NCBI GenBank assembly: GCA_964633355.1
Contig: CAZWGO010000007.1
Span: 1 to 64,000, forward strand
DNA length: 64,000 nt
DNA from: Micavibrio_B sp964633355
GTDB taxonomy: Bacteria; Pseudomonadota; Alphaproteobacteria; Micavibrionales; Micavibrionaceae
Direction: 5' to 3'
Part shown: positions 23,809-32,751 of the stretch, one piece after another
How positions within the stretch are numbered: the first letter of the stretch is position 1
How the letters are laid out: the number at the start of each line of letters is the position of its first letter
Made by a program: the position numbers and the translations under genes
The notes under the pieces: model-generated
The model's database searches: none
Told to the model about the DNA's origin: nothing
What the model saw: only the letters and a program-made list of their open reading frames with translations

Positions 23809-24492
23809 GAAGGGGTTGAGTGCCTGCAAAATCTGAGGATCAGGCTCCATTTCAATTTTCTGTGCCTCAACCGTCATCTTTTGATGTGGCAATAAGTCGT
23901 CATCTCTCAAGGCTTCATACTCGTTTGTATAGCTTGCCGGAAAGCGGAAATCCCACCATTCCTGCGGCAAGGGTAGCAACGGCAAGCCGAAGTCATTCGC
24001 GGCCTTGACCATCGCATCTTCAAGGATACCCCGGTTACGCCGGATAGCTTCCGGCAGCTCATATTGCCTGTGCGATTCAGGACCAAAATGATCGAACGCG
24101 GTTCCGAAATCGATGCCCTCTACATCCAGATCGATTGCCATGCCTCGCGGATGCCCGCCTTGTCCGGGGCCTGACAGGAACCTTGGCTCCTCTATCCAAT
24201 GCGGGTTGGCTTTGACGATCGGCGTGTCGATCATTCTCGCTTGCGCCTCGACAGGACGGAGACAATCCTTGATCATAAGCGTCCAGCCATATGCTTGGTG
24301 TAACCTCTTCGCCGCCAATAGCACGATCTTGACCAGATCGCGATGTCCCCATATTTGGGCATTCGGATGATATATCTGCCCGAAGTGGTTTTCGGGATGA
24401 TCCGCATTGGCATAAACAGGATCGACATCTATCGGAAAAGTTCCACAAAATGGCGCGAAAGCGACAATATCTTCAACAGGTATTTTCTTCAT
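23797..24492 (-). CDS. peptidase M15 family, D-alanyl-D-alanine dipeptidase-like, with an altered zinc site
   Basis: The 231-aa protein starts at the ATG at 24492, which follows GAGGG; an ATG at 24504 is the alternative. It resembles VanX/DdpX: LRPVEAQ (R79), SGPGQGGHPRGMAIDLD with the zinc ligands H114 and D121, and QEWWDFRF with the general base E178. In VanX-type enzymes the last motif is EWWH, and its histidine is the third zinc ligand; here residue 181 is aspartate. The DNA reads GAATGGTGGGAT, so this is not a misread of the frame. The enzyme may bind metal differently or act on another peptide. No signal peptide is seen. Confidence 0.8.
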   Translation of the reverse strand: MKKIPVEDIVAFAPFCGTFPIDVDPVYANADHPENHFGQIYHPNAQIWGHRDLVKIVLLAAKRLHQAYGWTLMIKDCLRPVEAQARMIDTPIVKANPHWIEEPRFLSGPGQGGHPRGMAIDLDVEGIDFGTAFDHFGPESHRQYELPEAIRRNRGILEDAMVKAANDFGLPLLPLPQEWWDFRFPASYTNEYEALRDDDLLPHQKMTVEAQKIEMEPDPQILQALNPFMSS

Positions 24493-24545
24493 CTTTTCCC
24501 TCATATCACTTTATAAGCGGCCTGTCTTATGCCATATAACTATGC

Positions 24546-27008
24546 ATGAAATTCATTGGTCGCTTTCTGGTTTTCCTTATGTCTCTAGGCTTTCTCGGAG
24601 CCATCGCCGGAGTCCTCGTCATGATGGCGGTGTTCTACAAATACGGCCAGTCGCTTCCCGATTTCTCACAGCTCAAAGACTATAAACCTCCGGTCGTATC
24701 CCGCGTCCATGCCGGTGACGGTCGCTTCCTCGCCGAGTTTGCCGAAGAGAAGCGCATATTCCTGCCGATTGAGGAAATCCCGCCACTGGTGAAGAACGCT
24801 TTCATCTCCGCCGAAGACCAGAACTTCTACAAGCATAAAGGCGTCGATCTCGTTGCCGTTGCACGTGCCGTTGTCACTAACTTCAAGAACCGCTCCGGCG
24901 GCGGACGTCAGGTCGGCGCATCCACCATTACCCAGCAAGTCGTGAAGAACTTCCTGCTGACCAATGAGCGCAGCTACGAGCGTAAAATCCGCGAAGCAAT
25001 CCTTGCTTACCGCATCGAGAATGCCATTTCCAAAGACCGCATTCTTGAACTGTATCTCAACCAGATCTTCCTCGGCTATCGCTCTTATGGCGTGGCTGCG
25101 GCTGGCATTCAGTATTTCAACAAATCGCTCGATGAACTCACCATCGCAGAAGCCGCTTTTCTGGCTGGCCTTCCCAAAGCGCCGAGCGATTACCATCCGG
25201 TGCGCAATTACGAAGCGGCTCTTGCCCGCCGTAATTGGGTGATCGAGCGCATGCGTATCGAAGGCTTTATCACAGCCGAAGAAGCCAAGACAGCAACAAA
25301 TTCTCCGCTCGTTACGATCCCGCGCAACGAAAGCGATGTCGTCAGCGCGCCTTATTATGCCGAAGAAGTGCGCCGTGAACTGGTTGCCAAATTCGGCCTG
25401 GACGGCGTCAAGCAAGGCGGCTTGTCCGTCCGCACCAGCGTCGATCCGGTTTTGCAGGCGGCGGCTGAGAAATCCTTGCGCAACGGCTTGATGCTATACG
25501 ACCGCCGTCATGGCTGGCGCGGTCCTCTGCAACGTGATCAGCTATCGAACACATGGACGACCACGCTTACAAATACGCAGCGCCCCTTGGGCATGCTGGA
25601 AAACTGGCGTCTGGCGATGGTTCTCTCATCCAAAGGCGGGCGCGTCGATATCGGCATGCGCGATGACACACGCGGACAGCTCACAACCAAGGACATCGAA
25701 TGGGTTGCCAATAAACCGCTACGCGCCGGTGATATTATCATGGTCGAGCCGCCGGTTGAAAACCGTGATGAAGTGAATATCGATTCAGGTAAATACGGAC
25801 TGCGCCAGATACCCACCGTCGAAGGTGCGCTGGTTGCCATCGAACCTGCCTCGGGCCGCGTTTTGGCTATGCAAGGCGGGTGGAAGTTCGCCGAGAGCTC
25901 TTTCAACCGCGCGACGCAAGCGCAGCGTCAGCCGGGCTCCGCTTTCAAACCGTTCATTTACCTCGCCGCGCTCGATAAAGGCTTTACGCCGTCTTCATTG
26001 ATCGTCGATGCGCCGATCTCTTTTACCGACTCTGCGGGCAATGTCTGGAACCCGGAAAACTACACAGGCAAAACCTATGGCCCGACCCCCCTTCGCGTCG
26101 GCGTCGAGAAATCGCGCAATTTGATGACGATCCGCCTCGCGCAGGATATCGGCATCAAAACCGTCGTCGACTATGCGAAGAATTTCGGCGTCAACGATAA
26201 TATGAAACCTCATCTGGCCAATGCGCTCGGCTCAACCGAAACTACATTGCTCAAGCTTACGGCGGGTTATGCCATGATCGTGAACGGCGGCAAGAAAATA
26301 TCGCCAGTCTTTATCGACCGTGTACAGGATCGTTATGGCGAGACGGTCGAGAATGCCGATAAGCGTCCTTGCGCCGGATGCGGCCCGCTTGTTCGCTGGG
26401 AAGAACAGACAACGCCGGATATTCCCGATACGCGCGAACAAATCGGCGATCCGCGCACGACGTATCAAATGGTGTCTATTTTGGAAGGCGTCGTCCAGCG
26501 CGGAACAGGTAAAGCTTTGGCCTCGCTTGATATTCCGCTCGCCGGAAAAACAGGCACGACGAATGATTCCAAAGATGCGTGGTTTATCGGCTTCACGCCC
26601 GATCTTGCCATCGGCGTTTTCGTCGGCTTCGACGAGCCGAAATCTTTGGGCGAAAAAGAAACCGGCGGCAGCGTCGCCGTCCCGATCTTCAAAGATTTCG
26701 TTCAAACCGCTTTGAAAGACGTGCCGCCGACACCGTTTCGGATTCCGCCCGGCGTGCGCATGGTGCAGGTCAATGCAACGACTGGTCGCCCGACAAGCCC
26801 TGCCGATCCGAATGCGATCTGGGAAGCCTATATTGCAGGAACGGAGCCGAATAACGATCTCGATTACGGCCCGATCAAATCGTCAACCGCGTCGGAAAAT
26901 CTTCAGGTGAATGAACCTTTGCCGGCCTCTGAAATGTTGGAGCCGAATCCGGATAACGCCCCACAGGCAATTACGCCAACCGGAACCGGCACCGGCGGAA
27001 TTTACTAA
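24546..27008 (+). CDS. mrcA: penicillin-binding protein 1A
   Basis: This bifunctional murein synthase has an N-terminal membrane segment (residues 5-32), a GT51 glycosyltransferase domain with the catalytic E90 in ISAEDQNFYKH and GASTITQQ, and a transpeptidase domain with S465-A-F-K468, S523-R-N525 and K668-T-G-T. The 820-aa length is normal. The start is the ATG at 24546. It converges with the peroxiredoxin gene, and their ends overlap by four bases. Confidence 0.96.
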   Translation: MKFIGRFLVFLMSLGFLGAIAGVLVMMAVFYKYGQSLPDFSQLKDYKPPVVSRVHAGDGRFLAEFAEEKRIFLPIEEIPPLVKNAFISAEDQNFYKHKGVDLVAVARAVVTNFKNRSGGGRQVGASTITQQVVKNFLLTNERSYERKIREAILAYRIENAISKDRILELYLNQIFLGYRSYGVAAAGIQYFNKSLDELTIAEAAFLAGLPKAPSDYHPVRNYEAALARRNWVIERMRIEGFITAEEAKTATNSPLVTIPRNESDVVSAPYYAEEVRRELVAKFGLDGVKQGGLSVRTSVDPVLQAAAEKSLRNGLMLYDRRHGWRGPLQRDQLSNTWTTTLTNTQRPLGMLENWRLAMVLSSKGGRVDIGMRDDTRGQLTTKDIEWVANKPLRAGDIIMVEPPVENRDEVNIDSGKYGLRQIPTVEGALVAIEPASGRVLAMQGGWKFAESSFNRATQAQRQPGSAFKPFIYLAALDKGFTPSSLIVDAPISFTDSAGNVWNPENYTGKTYGPTPLRVGVEKSRNLMTIRLAQDIGIKTVVDYAKNFGVNDNMKPHLANALGSTETTLLKLTAGYAMIVNGGKKISPVFIDRVQDRYGETVENADKRPCAGCGPLVRWEEQTTPDIPDTREQIGDPRTTYQMVSILEGVVQRGTGKALASLDIPLAGKTGTTNDSKDAWFIGFTPDLAIGVFVGFDEPKSLGEKETGGSVAVPIFKDFVQTALKDVPPTPFRIPPGVRMVQVNATTGRPTSPADPNAIWEAYIAGTEPNNDLDYGPIKSSTASENLQVNEPLPASEMLEPNPDNAPQAITPTGTGTGGIY

Positions 27009-27496
27009 TTCGCCAGTTTTAGCGCGCAAGATTCGGCGCTGGAAACAAGAACATCGCCGCCTTTTTCTTCGACCTGAAGATCGCGCACCACACCGTTATC
27101 GACGATCATCATAAAACGCTGCGAGCGTTTACCGAGACCGGCACCTGACGCGTCCATCGTCAGGCCCAAAGCCTCGACGAATTTCGCATCCCAGTCCGGC
27201 ATCATGGTTACTTTGCCGGTCGCATTGGCAACCTCGCCCCAATGTTTCATCACGAAGGGATCATTAACGGAGACACAAATAATCTCATCAATCCCTTCTT
27301 CGCGAATCTGGTCGGCTTTCATTACATAGCCGGGCAGATGTTTTTGCGCGCAGGCCGGTGTAAATGCGCCGGGTGTGCCGAAAATCACGACCTTTTTATC
27401 GGCGATATATTCCCCAATGTTAATCTCTTCCACACCCGCGTCTCCAAGGCGTTTCATCATCGTTTCGGGTATCGTATCTCCGACCTTTACAGGCAT
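27005..27496 (-). CDS. peroxiredoxin, Prx5 type
   Basis: This 163-aa thiol peroxidase reduces hydrogen and organic peroxides. The peroxidatic cysteine is C49 in GTPGAFTPACAQKHLPGY, the hallmark of the Prx5/type II redoxin group. A possible resolving cysteine lies near the C-terminus (SAESCALKL). The ATG at 27496 follows AAGGAGC. It is a single-gene unit opposite mrcA. Confidence 0.93.
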   Translation of the reverse strand: MPVKVGDTIPETMMKRLGDAGVEEINIGEYIADKKVVIFGTPGAFTPACAQKHLPGYVMKADQIREEGIDEIICVSVNDPFVMKHWGEVANATGKVTMMPDWDAKFVEALGLTMDASGAGLGKRSQRFMMIVDNGVVRDLQVEEKGGDVLVSSAESCALKLAN

Positions 27497-27560
27497 GTAA
27501 AAAGCTCCTTGCTTTGTGTGTTAAGTAAACATAGTTAAAAGGGAAAGAAGGTCAATCGAA

Positions 27561-28130
27561 ATGGATGAACAAGCTACCTCGCTCAAAGGAAAGTTACTGC
27601 TCGCTATGCCGGGTATGGGCGATCCGCGCTTCCATAAAACCGTGATTTTCATGTGCTCCGATAACGCGGAAGGTTCTATGGGAATTATCCTGAACCAGCA
27701 ACTTCCAGGCATGGTCCTCGGCGATCTTTTTACCGAAATCGGAATCGATGTTCCGGCGGATGCGGATTCAAAGCAGCCCGTTATGATGGGTGGACCGGTT
27801 GAAACATCACGCGGCTTTTTGCTTCATACAATGGATTACGATTCCGCCGAAACCATTCGCGTGAACGAGAAATTCGGCGTCAGCGGCACAATCGAGGCGC
27901 TTAAGTCCTATGCCACCGGCCAATCGCCACGAAGCGTTCTTTTCGCTCTGGGTTATGCCGGATGGGGCCCAGGACAACTGTCTCAGGAAATTCTCGATAA
28001 CGCATGGCTGGTGGTTGATGCCGATTACGAATTGATATTCAATACGAATATCACGGATCGCTGGGATCGCGCCATGACACGCCATGGTATCGATCCGGCC
28101 AGATTATCGGGGAGCGCCGGACATGCCTAG
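27561..28130 (+). CDS. yqgE: YqgE/AlgH family protein
   Basis: The 189-aa cytoplasmic protein has the family signatures LKGKLLLAMPGMGDPRF, GSMGIILNQ, MGGPVETSRGFLLH and GYAGWGPGQLSQEI. AlgH-type proteins have been linked to gene regulation and virulence, but the biochemical role is unsettled. It overlaps the dgkA start by eight bases. Confidence 0.92.
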   Translation: MDEQATSLKGKLLLAMPGMGDPRFHKTVIFMCSDNAEGSMGIILNQQLPGMVLGDLFTEIGIDVPADADSKQPVMMGGPVETSRGFLLHTMDYDSAETIRVNEKFGVSGTIEALKSYATGQSPRSVLFALGYAGWGPGQLSQEILDNAWLVVDADYELIFNTNITDRWDRAMTRHGIDPARLSGSAGHA

Positions 28131-28488
28131 ACCTGCCAGCAATAAGGGATTCAAAAGGCTTTATAAGGCATTCTTCTTTTCGATAGACGGCGTGAAGGCG
28201 GCCATACGAAGCGAAGAAGCTTTTCGCACCGAGATTTATCTCTCGCTCATTTTTATCCCGCTCGGTTTCTGGATTGGCGATACGGCGGTTGAGAAAATCC
28301 TGCTCGTCGGATCGATTCTGTTTGTTTTTATCGTCGAGCTTTTAAACACCGCCATCGAGCGCGCCATCGACAGGATATCTTTCGACCATCATGAATTATC
28401 CAGGGAAGCCAAGGATATGGGCAGCGCAGCCGTATTGTTCAGCCTTGTGATCTTCTTTCTGACTTGGGGAATGATCCTATTTCTCTAA
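28123..28488 (+). CDS. dgkA: diacylglycerol kinase
   Basis: This small integral membrane kinase recycles diacylglycerol to phosphatidate. The 121-aa protein starts at the ATG at 28123; the longer frame from 28084 lies within yqgE. It has three membrane segments and the motifs RSEEAFRTEI and VELLNTAIERAID, which hold the catalytic glutamates. It is coupled to yqgE by an eight-base overlap. Confidence 0.93.
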   Translation: MPRPASNKGFKRLYKAFFFSIDGVKAAIRSEEAFRTEIYLSLIFIPLGFWIGDTAVEKILLVGSILFVFIVELLNTAIERAIDRISFDHHELSREAKDMGSAAVLFSLVIFFLTWGMILFL

Positions 28489-28491
28489 AGC

Positions 28492-28592
28492 TCTCTCCCC
28501 TCGGGAGAGGGTTGGGTGAGGGACGATAGTTCAGAATTTGACTCCGTGTCCAGCACCGCCCCTCATCTAAATCTTCTCCCGAAGGGAGAAGA
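28492..28592. repeat. palindromic repeat, family C (CTCTCCC...GGGAGAGG)
   Basis: CTCCCCTCGGGAGAGGGTTG and CTTCTCCCGAAGGGAGAAG are two hairpins joined by about 50 bases. The element fills the space between dgkA and the convergent M16 peptidase gene and could terminate both. A second full copy is at 43053. Confidence 0.75.
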
Positions 28593-28594
28593 TT

Positions 28595-29854
28595 TTAAGC
28601 CGCGATTTTTTGCTTAATGCTTTCATAGGTCATCATATTACCAAGCGGACCTATAGCGGCGAGCGTCGGCTGGCTGGCAAAAATTTCGCCTGCCAGCTCT
28701 GTAATATCTTTCGCCTGAACCGCATCGATACGCTGAACCAGTGTCGAGGCATCGAATGGCTTGTTGAAATAAATCATATGCCGCGCCTGCTGGTCGCATC
28801 TGGTCATGATGCTTTCGCGGGCCATAAGCATACCGGCCTTGATCTGGGCCTTGGCGCGTGCAAGTTCTGCATCCGTTATTCGATCGGTCATTGATTTGAT
28901 CTCGCCGAGCACAACCGGCATCATTTCTTCCAGATGCTCAGGGCCGGTTCCGGCATAAATACCAAAAAGGCCGTCGTCTAAGAACGCGTCATGGAAACTA
29001 TAGATCGAATAGACAAGGCCGCGCTTTTCGCGCACCTCCTGGAAAAGGCGGGACGACATGCCGCCGCCGAGAATGGCCGATAACAGACGCACCGCCGAAT
29101 AGCGCTCGTCAAGACGCTTGATACCTTTAAAGCCGAGGACGATATGCGATTGCTCGGTCGATTTTTCGTTCAAGGATAAAGCCGGATTATAATGAGCAGA
29201 TTTAAAATCGTCTTTGGTCCCGTTCGGCAGTTTCGAGAAAAGCCTTTCGACCTTGGCGACGAATTCATCGTGATCGATAGGCCCTGCGGCGGAGATAATC
29301 AGCTTGGACGGTGCGTAATGCGCTTTCACATAGTCGAATAACGTATCGCGCTGCATGGCAGCAATAATATCGGATTTGCCGAGGCCCGGCGCGCCGAGCG
29401 CCTGATTTGGATAGGCGGCTTCCTGAAAATTATCGAAGACCTGCCGATCGGGGCTGTCCGCATACATTTTAATTTCTTGAAGAATGACGCCGCGCTCGCG
29501 CTCCACTTCATCTTCCGGCATCGTCGAGTTTTGCAGTATATCGGCCAGAACTTCGAGCGCCAGATCCAGATGTTCGCGCAGGAGATGGACGTAATAGGCT
29601 GTCATCTCGCGGTCGGTATAGGCGTTCATGTTACCGCCGACATCTTCAATCACTTCGGCGATTTTTTGGGCGTTCATCGACGGCGTACCTTTGAAGAGCA
29701 TATGCTCGACCATATGGGCGACGCCGTTCTGTGACATTTGCTCATGCCGCGTCCCCACGGATGCCCACACACCCAGCGCCACCGTTTCCACGGTCGTGAC
29801 AGTATCGGTTACAATGCGCAGGCCGTTGGCCAAGGTGGTTGTTCTTGTCGTCAT
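28595..29854 (-). CDS. M16 family zinc peptidase (processing-peptidase-like)
   Basis: The 419-aa protein has the inverted zinc motif H47-M-V-E50-H51 (AHMVEHMLFKGT) and the third-ligand region ERGVILQEIKMYADSPD, so it should be an active metallopeptidase. Its best-known relatives are the beta subunit of the mitochondrial processing peptidase and bacterial PqqL/YmxG-type peptidases. No signal peptide is visible, so it is probably cytoplasmic, unlike the exported M16 peptidase that begins at 63812. It follows thrC with a gap of 37 bases, an order common in alphaproteobacteria. Confidence 0.92.
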   Translation of the reverse strand: MTTRTTTLANGLRIVTDTVTTVETVALGVWASVGTRHEQMSQNGVAHMVEHMLFKGTPSMNAQKIAEVIEDVGGNMNAYTDREMTAYYVHLLREHLDLALEVLADILQNSTMPEDEVERERGVILQEIKMYADSPDRQVFDNFQEAAYPNQALGAPGLGKSDIIAAMQRDTLFDYVKAHYAPSKLIISAAGPIDHDEFVAKVERLFSKLPNGTKDDFKSAHYNPALSLNEKSTEQSHIVLGFKGIKRLDERYSAVRLLSAILGGGMSSRLFQEVREKRGLVYSIYSFHDAFLDDGLFGIYAGTGPEHLEEMMPVVLGEIKSMTDRITDAELARAKAQIKAGMLMARESIMTRCDQQARHMIYFNKPFDASTLVQRIDAVQAKDITELAGEIFASQPTLAAIGPLGNMMTYESIKQKIAA

Positions 29855-29891
29855 ACCGCCAAGATAGTGATTTTCAGAATCTATTCAAGGA

Positions 29892-31265
29892 CTACTGCTT
29901 CGAGAAAACGAAAGCCTTAATGTCGTCAAAGGAATTGGCAAGGATTTCCATTCGCTCTTCCCGCATCGACAAATCGGCCAGCCTCTCCGGCAAATGCGGA
30001 TACTGCCCCGTGGCTTTTTCGACCGCGTCAGGAAATTTGGCAGCATGGGCGCAGGCCAGCGCCACAATCGGCCTGACTTTTGATTTAAGCGCGGCATTAA
30101 TCCCGACCGCCGTATGCGGGTCGATAATCTCGCCATAGGTTTTGTAAATTTCGGCAATCGTCTCGATGGTTTCGCCGTCAGGGCAGCGGAAGGACATAAA
30201 TTGCGAGCGCGCCGCTTCCAACTGGTCATCCGGCAGGATGAAACTGCCTTTTTCCTTGAAATCTTCCATCATCGACTTGATGCCCAAGCCATTGCGGCCC
30301 GTGACTTCGAACAGGAAGCGCTCAAAATTACTCGAGACCTGAATATCCATACTCGGGGACAGCGAAGGGATCGTTTCTTCGCGGCTCATTGCGCCGGTTT
30401 CGAAGAAACGGGTTAAGATATCGTTGCGGTTGGAGCCGATGACCAGCCTGCCAATCGGTGCTCCCATCCGTTTTGCGACATAGGCGGCATAGATATTGCC
30501 GAAATTTCCGGTCGGCACAGCAAAGGACGGATTTTCGATCCCCTCTTCCTGCAACTTTAAACAGGCATGAACATAATAAACGGTCTGGCCGATGATCCGC
30601 GCCCAGTTGATCGAGTTGATCGCGGATAAATTCAGCCTTTCATGAATTTCCTTATCACCGAAAGCCTGCTTCACGATCCCTTGGCAATCGTCGAAATTTC
30701 CCTGCACGGCGATGTTGTGGATATTATCCGCCATGACGGAAGTCATCTGGCGGCGCTGGATCTCGGAGGTCCGGTTATAGGGGTGGAGGATAAAGACCTC
30801 GATATTTTTTTTGCCCTGACAGGCTTCAATCGCCGCCGATCCGGTATCGCCGGAGGTCGCGCCGAGAATCGTCACCCGCTTGCCGGATTTCTCTAATGTA
30901 TAGTCAAAGAGGCGTCCTAAAAGCTGGAGCGCGACATCCTTGAAAGCCAAAGTCGGACCATGGAAAAGCTCCATGATATAAAGACCGTCTTCGAGCTTTT
31001 TCAGCGGGGCAACTTGAGGACTGTCGAACACCGTATCGGCATATGTCTCTTGCAAAATCTTGCGTAAATCTTCGCGCGGGAAATCGATAAAAGGCGCGAT
31101 GACGGCTTCGGCAACATCTATATAGGAAGCGCCGTTTAGTGCTTTAAAATCAAGTGTCGGAAAGCTTTCAGGCACATACAGCCCGCCATCGGGCGCAAGG
31201 CCTTCCATCAGGACATCGGTGAATGTTTTTGGCTCATTAAAGCCGCGCGTTGAGATATATTTCAT
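29892..31265 (-). CDS. thrC: threonine synthase
   Basis: This PLP enzyme converts O-phosphohomoserine to threonine. The 457-aa protein has the PLP lysine K109 in HGPTLAFKDVALQ, ATSGDTGSAA for the phosphate of the substrate and FAVPTGNFGNIYAAY for the cofactor phosphate. The ATG at 31265 starts a protein with the normal MKYISTRG opening of the fungal/proteobacterial class. It heads a two-gene unit with the M16 peptidase. Confidence 0.95.
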   Translation of the reverse strand: MKYISTRGFNEPKTFTDVLMEGLAPDGGLYVPESFPTLDFKALNGASYIDVAEAVIAPFIDFPREDLRKILQETYADTVFDSPQVAPLKKLEDGLYIMELFHGPTLAFKDVALQLLGRLFDYTLEKSGKRVTILGATSGDTGSAAIEACQGKKNIEVFILHPYNRTSEIQRRQMTSVMADNIHNIAVQGNFDDCQGIVKQAFGDKEIHERLNLSAINSINWARIIGQTVYYVHACLKLQEEGIENPSFAVPTGNFGNIYAAYVAKRMGAPIGRLVIGSNRNDILTRFFETGAMSREETIPSLSPSMDIQVSSNFERFLFEVTGRNGLGIKSMMEDFKEKGSFILPDDQLEAARSQFMSFRCPDGETIETIAEIYKTYGEIIDPHTAVGINAALKSKVRPIVALACAHAAKFPDAVEKATGQYPHLPERLADLSMREERMEILANSFDDIKAFVFSKQ

Positions 31266-31285
31266 AGCTGATTTTTACCCTATAT

Positions 31286-31310
31286 GTCATTCCTGCGAAA
31301 GCAGGAATCT
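31286..31310. repeat. short palindromic repeat, family A
   Basis: GTCATTCCTGCGAAAGCAGG followed by AATCT, identical to the copy at 9345. It lies just upstream of thrC. Confidence 0.75.
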
Positions 31311-31328
31311 CAAGACAAAACACGCAAC

Positions 31329-31366
31329 GAAAAACCCCGCCAATCTTTCGACTGACGGGGCTTTTG
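31329..31366 (-). terminator. Rho-independent terminator
   Basis: CCCCGTCAGTCGAAAGATTG and GCGGGG form a long stem with one mismatch, followed on the minus strand by TTTTT. It has no annotated gene in front of it and therefore points to an unlisted minus-strand transcript from about 31455. Confidence 0.7.
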
Positions 31367-31370
31367 TGAA

Positions 31371-31451
31371 TCATGTTTTTGGTTGTTTGGAAGCTTCCCT
31401 AGATTCTGGTCGGCTTCCTGATGAGGTAGAACGATATGAGATAGTTTTCAT
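31371..31451 (-). CDS. possible 26-aa leaderless ORF or small RNA
   Basis: A possible promoter (TTGTGT at 31485-31490 and TAAATA at 31462-31467 on the minus strand, 17 bases apart) would start transcription about 8-10 bases before an ATG at 31451. The ATG opens 26 codons (MKTISYRSTSSGSRPESREA and so on), and a terminator follows at 31329-31366. There is no ribosome site. The unit could equally be a small RNA of about 120 bases. This call is weak. Confidence 0.3.
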   Translation of the reverse strand: MKTISYRSTSSGSRPESREASKQPKT

Positions 31452-31595
31452 ACCGGCGTCATATTTAACGCAAGTATGACAATAACACAATATTTCTTTT
31501 TCGAAAAACGGAATCGTTGCTTTTCGGCATACTGTGGCGAGCGAGCCACAGTTTTTCGTTTTGGCTTTTTGGCGACTCACGCTATTCACTTCTCC

Positions 31596-31958
31596 ATGAA
31601 AAAAATCATTGCCTCTCTTCTCCTCGCCTCAATTTTATCCATCACTGCCTGTTCATCGATGCCCGAGCCGCGCACAACGCCTGTCGTTCGCTTTGCGCTT
31701 CGTGAAGACAACATCACCTCATGGCAGGAAATGGATGACGGCGTTGCCGTGGAACTAAACCGCGAAGGCCAGCGCAAGCTCTCTTCCATTACGCGCAACA
31801 ACCAAGGCGCCGAGATGGAGATTTACGCAGGTCGCATTTTCGTCACCTCCGAAAAGATCAGCCGCCCGATCCGCGGTCAGAAAATCTATGTCGAGATCGA
31901 TAACGACGATGCACGCGACGAAGTTCTCGCCATGCTGCCAAGAAACAAGAGAAGCTAA
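31596..31958 (+). CDS. lipoprotein with a SecDF P1-head-like domain
   Basis: The ATG at 31596 opens a 120-aa protein with a lipoprotein signal (ASILSITAC, lipid attachment at C19). The mature part contains GAEMEIYAGRIFVTSEKISRPI, which resembles the P1 head subdomain of SecD where a GR-type strand is followed by I-S-x-P-I. The function of stand-alone copies is unknown. It is one codon's width from arsH and is probably co-transcribed with it. Confidence 0.75.
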   Translation: MKKIIASLLLASILSITACSSMPEPRTTPVVRFALREDNITSWQEMDDGVAVELNREGQRKLSSITRNNQGAEMEIYAGRIFVTSEKISRPIRGQKIYVEIDNDDARDEVLAMLPRNKRS

Positions 31959-31960
31959 AT

Positions 31961-32719
31961 ATGAGCCGTCTTCGGAATTTAACGGACTGGGACCATCTGC
32001 CTGCTCTGAATAAGGATTACCTAGGCGATCTTGCCTCCAAAACCCTCCCCGACACGCTCGGCCACCCTCCGCGCATATTGCTTTTATACGGATCGCTGCG
32101 TGAACGCTCCTTCTCCAGGCTTGCCACTGAAGAAGCCGCCAGAATCCTGAAACTTCTCGGGGCCGAGCCGCGTATTTTCGATCCCTCCGATCTCCCGCTG
32201 CCCGATCAGGTGAAAGGCGACGATCATCCCGCTGTTCAGGAGCTGCGTGAATTATCCATCTGGTCCGAAGGACAGGTCTGGTGCAGCCCCGAACGCCATG
32301 GCGCGATCAGCGCGGTCATCAAAAACCAGATCGACCATCTGCCCCTCAGCATGGGCGGCATTCGCCCGACACAGGGTCGCACGCTGGCCGTCATGCAGGT
32401 CAGCGGCGGCTCGCAGTCTTTCAATGCCGTGAATACGCTGCGGCTTCTGGGCCGCTGGATGCGTATGTTCACCATTCCCAATCAATCGAGCGTGGCGAAA
32501 GCTTTCGAGGAATTCGACGAACAGGGCCGCATGAAGCCATCCGCCTATTACGACAGGATCGTCGATGTGATGGAAGAGCTGGTCCGCTTTACGATTTTAC
32601 TTCGCCCGCATAGCGAAATACTGGTCGACCGCTATTCGGAGCGCAAGGAAGCGGCGGAAAAGAAAATCAAGGCTGAAACGGATTTATCGGCTATCGCCAC
32701 GGCGCATCAGAAAAGTTAA
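31961..32719 (+). CDS. arsH: ArsH-type NADPH:FMN oxidoreductase
   Basis: The 252-aa flavodoxin-like protein has the phosphate-binding loop LLLYGSLRERSFSR and the family motifs CSPERHGAISAVIKNQIDHLP and GGSQSFNAVNTLRLLGRWMRMF. ArsH oxidises trivalent methyl- and aromatic arsenicals and also acts as a quinone or azo reductase. No arsR, arsB or arsC lies nearby, so a general redox role is possible. Confidence 0.9.
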   Translation: MSRLRNLTDWDHLPALNKDYLGDLASKTLPDTLGHPPRILLLYGSLRERSFSRLATEEAARILKLLGAEPRIFDPSDLPLPDQVKGDDHPAVQELRELSIWSEGQVWCSPERHGAISAVIKNQIDHLPLSMGGIRPTQGRTLAVMQVSGGSQSFNAVNTLRLLGRWMRMFTIPNQSSVAKAFEEFDEQGRMKPSAYYDRIVDVMEELVRFTILLRPHSEILVDRYSERKEAAEKKIKAETDLSAIATAHQKS

Positions 32720-32751
32720 CCTAGAAAGAAGGTTTAGATTAAAAGAAAACT

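Larger units (their letters stand above)
31266..31595. other. intergenic region with a repeat, a terminator and a possible small transcript
   Basis: This region holds a family A repeat, a strong hairpin at 31329-31366 and a possible minus-strand promoter at 31462-31490, listed separately. No convincing larger gene is present. Confidence 0.5.

Noticed and set aside
31371..31589. 72-codon version of the minus-strand frame
   Set aside because: The predicted promoter lies inside it, so at most the last 26 codons could be expressed from that promoter.
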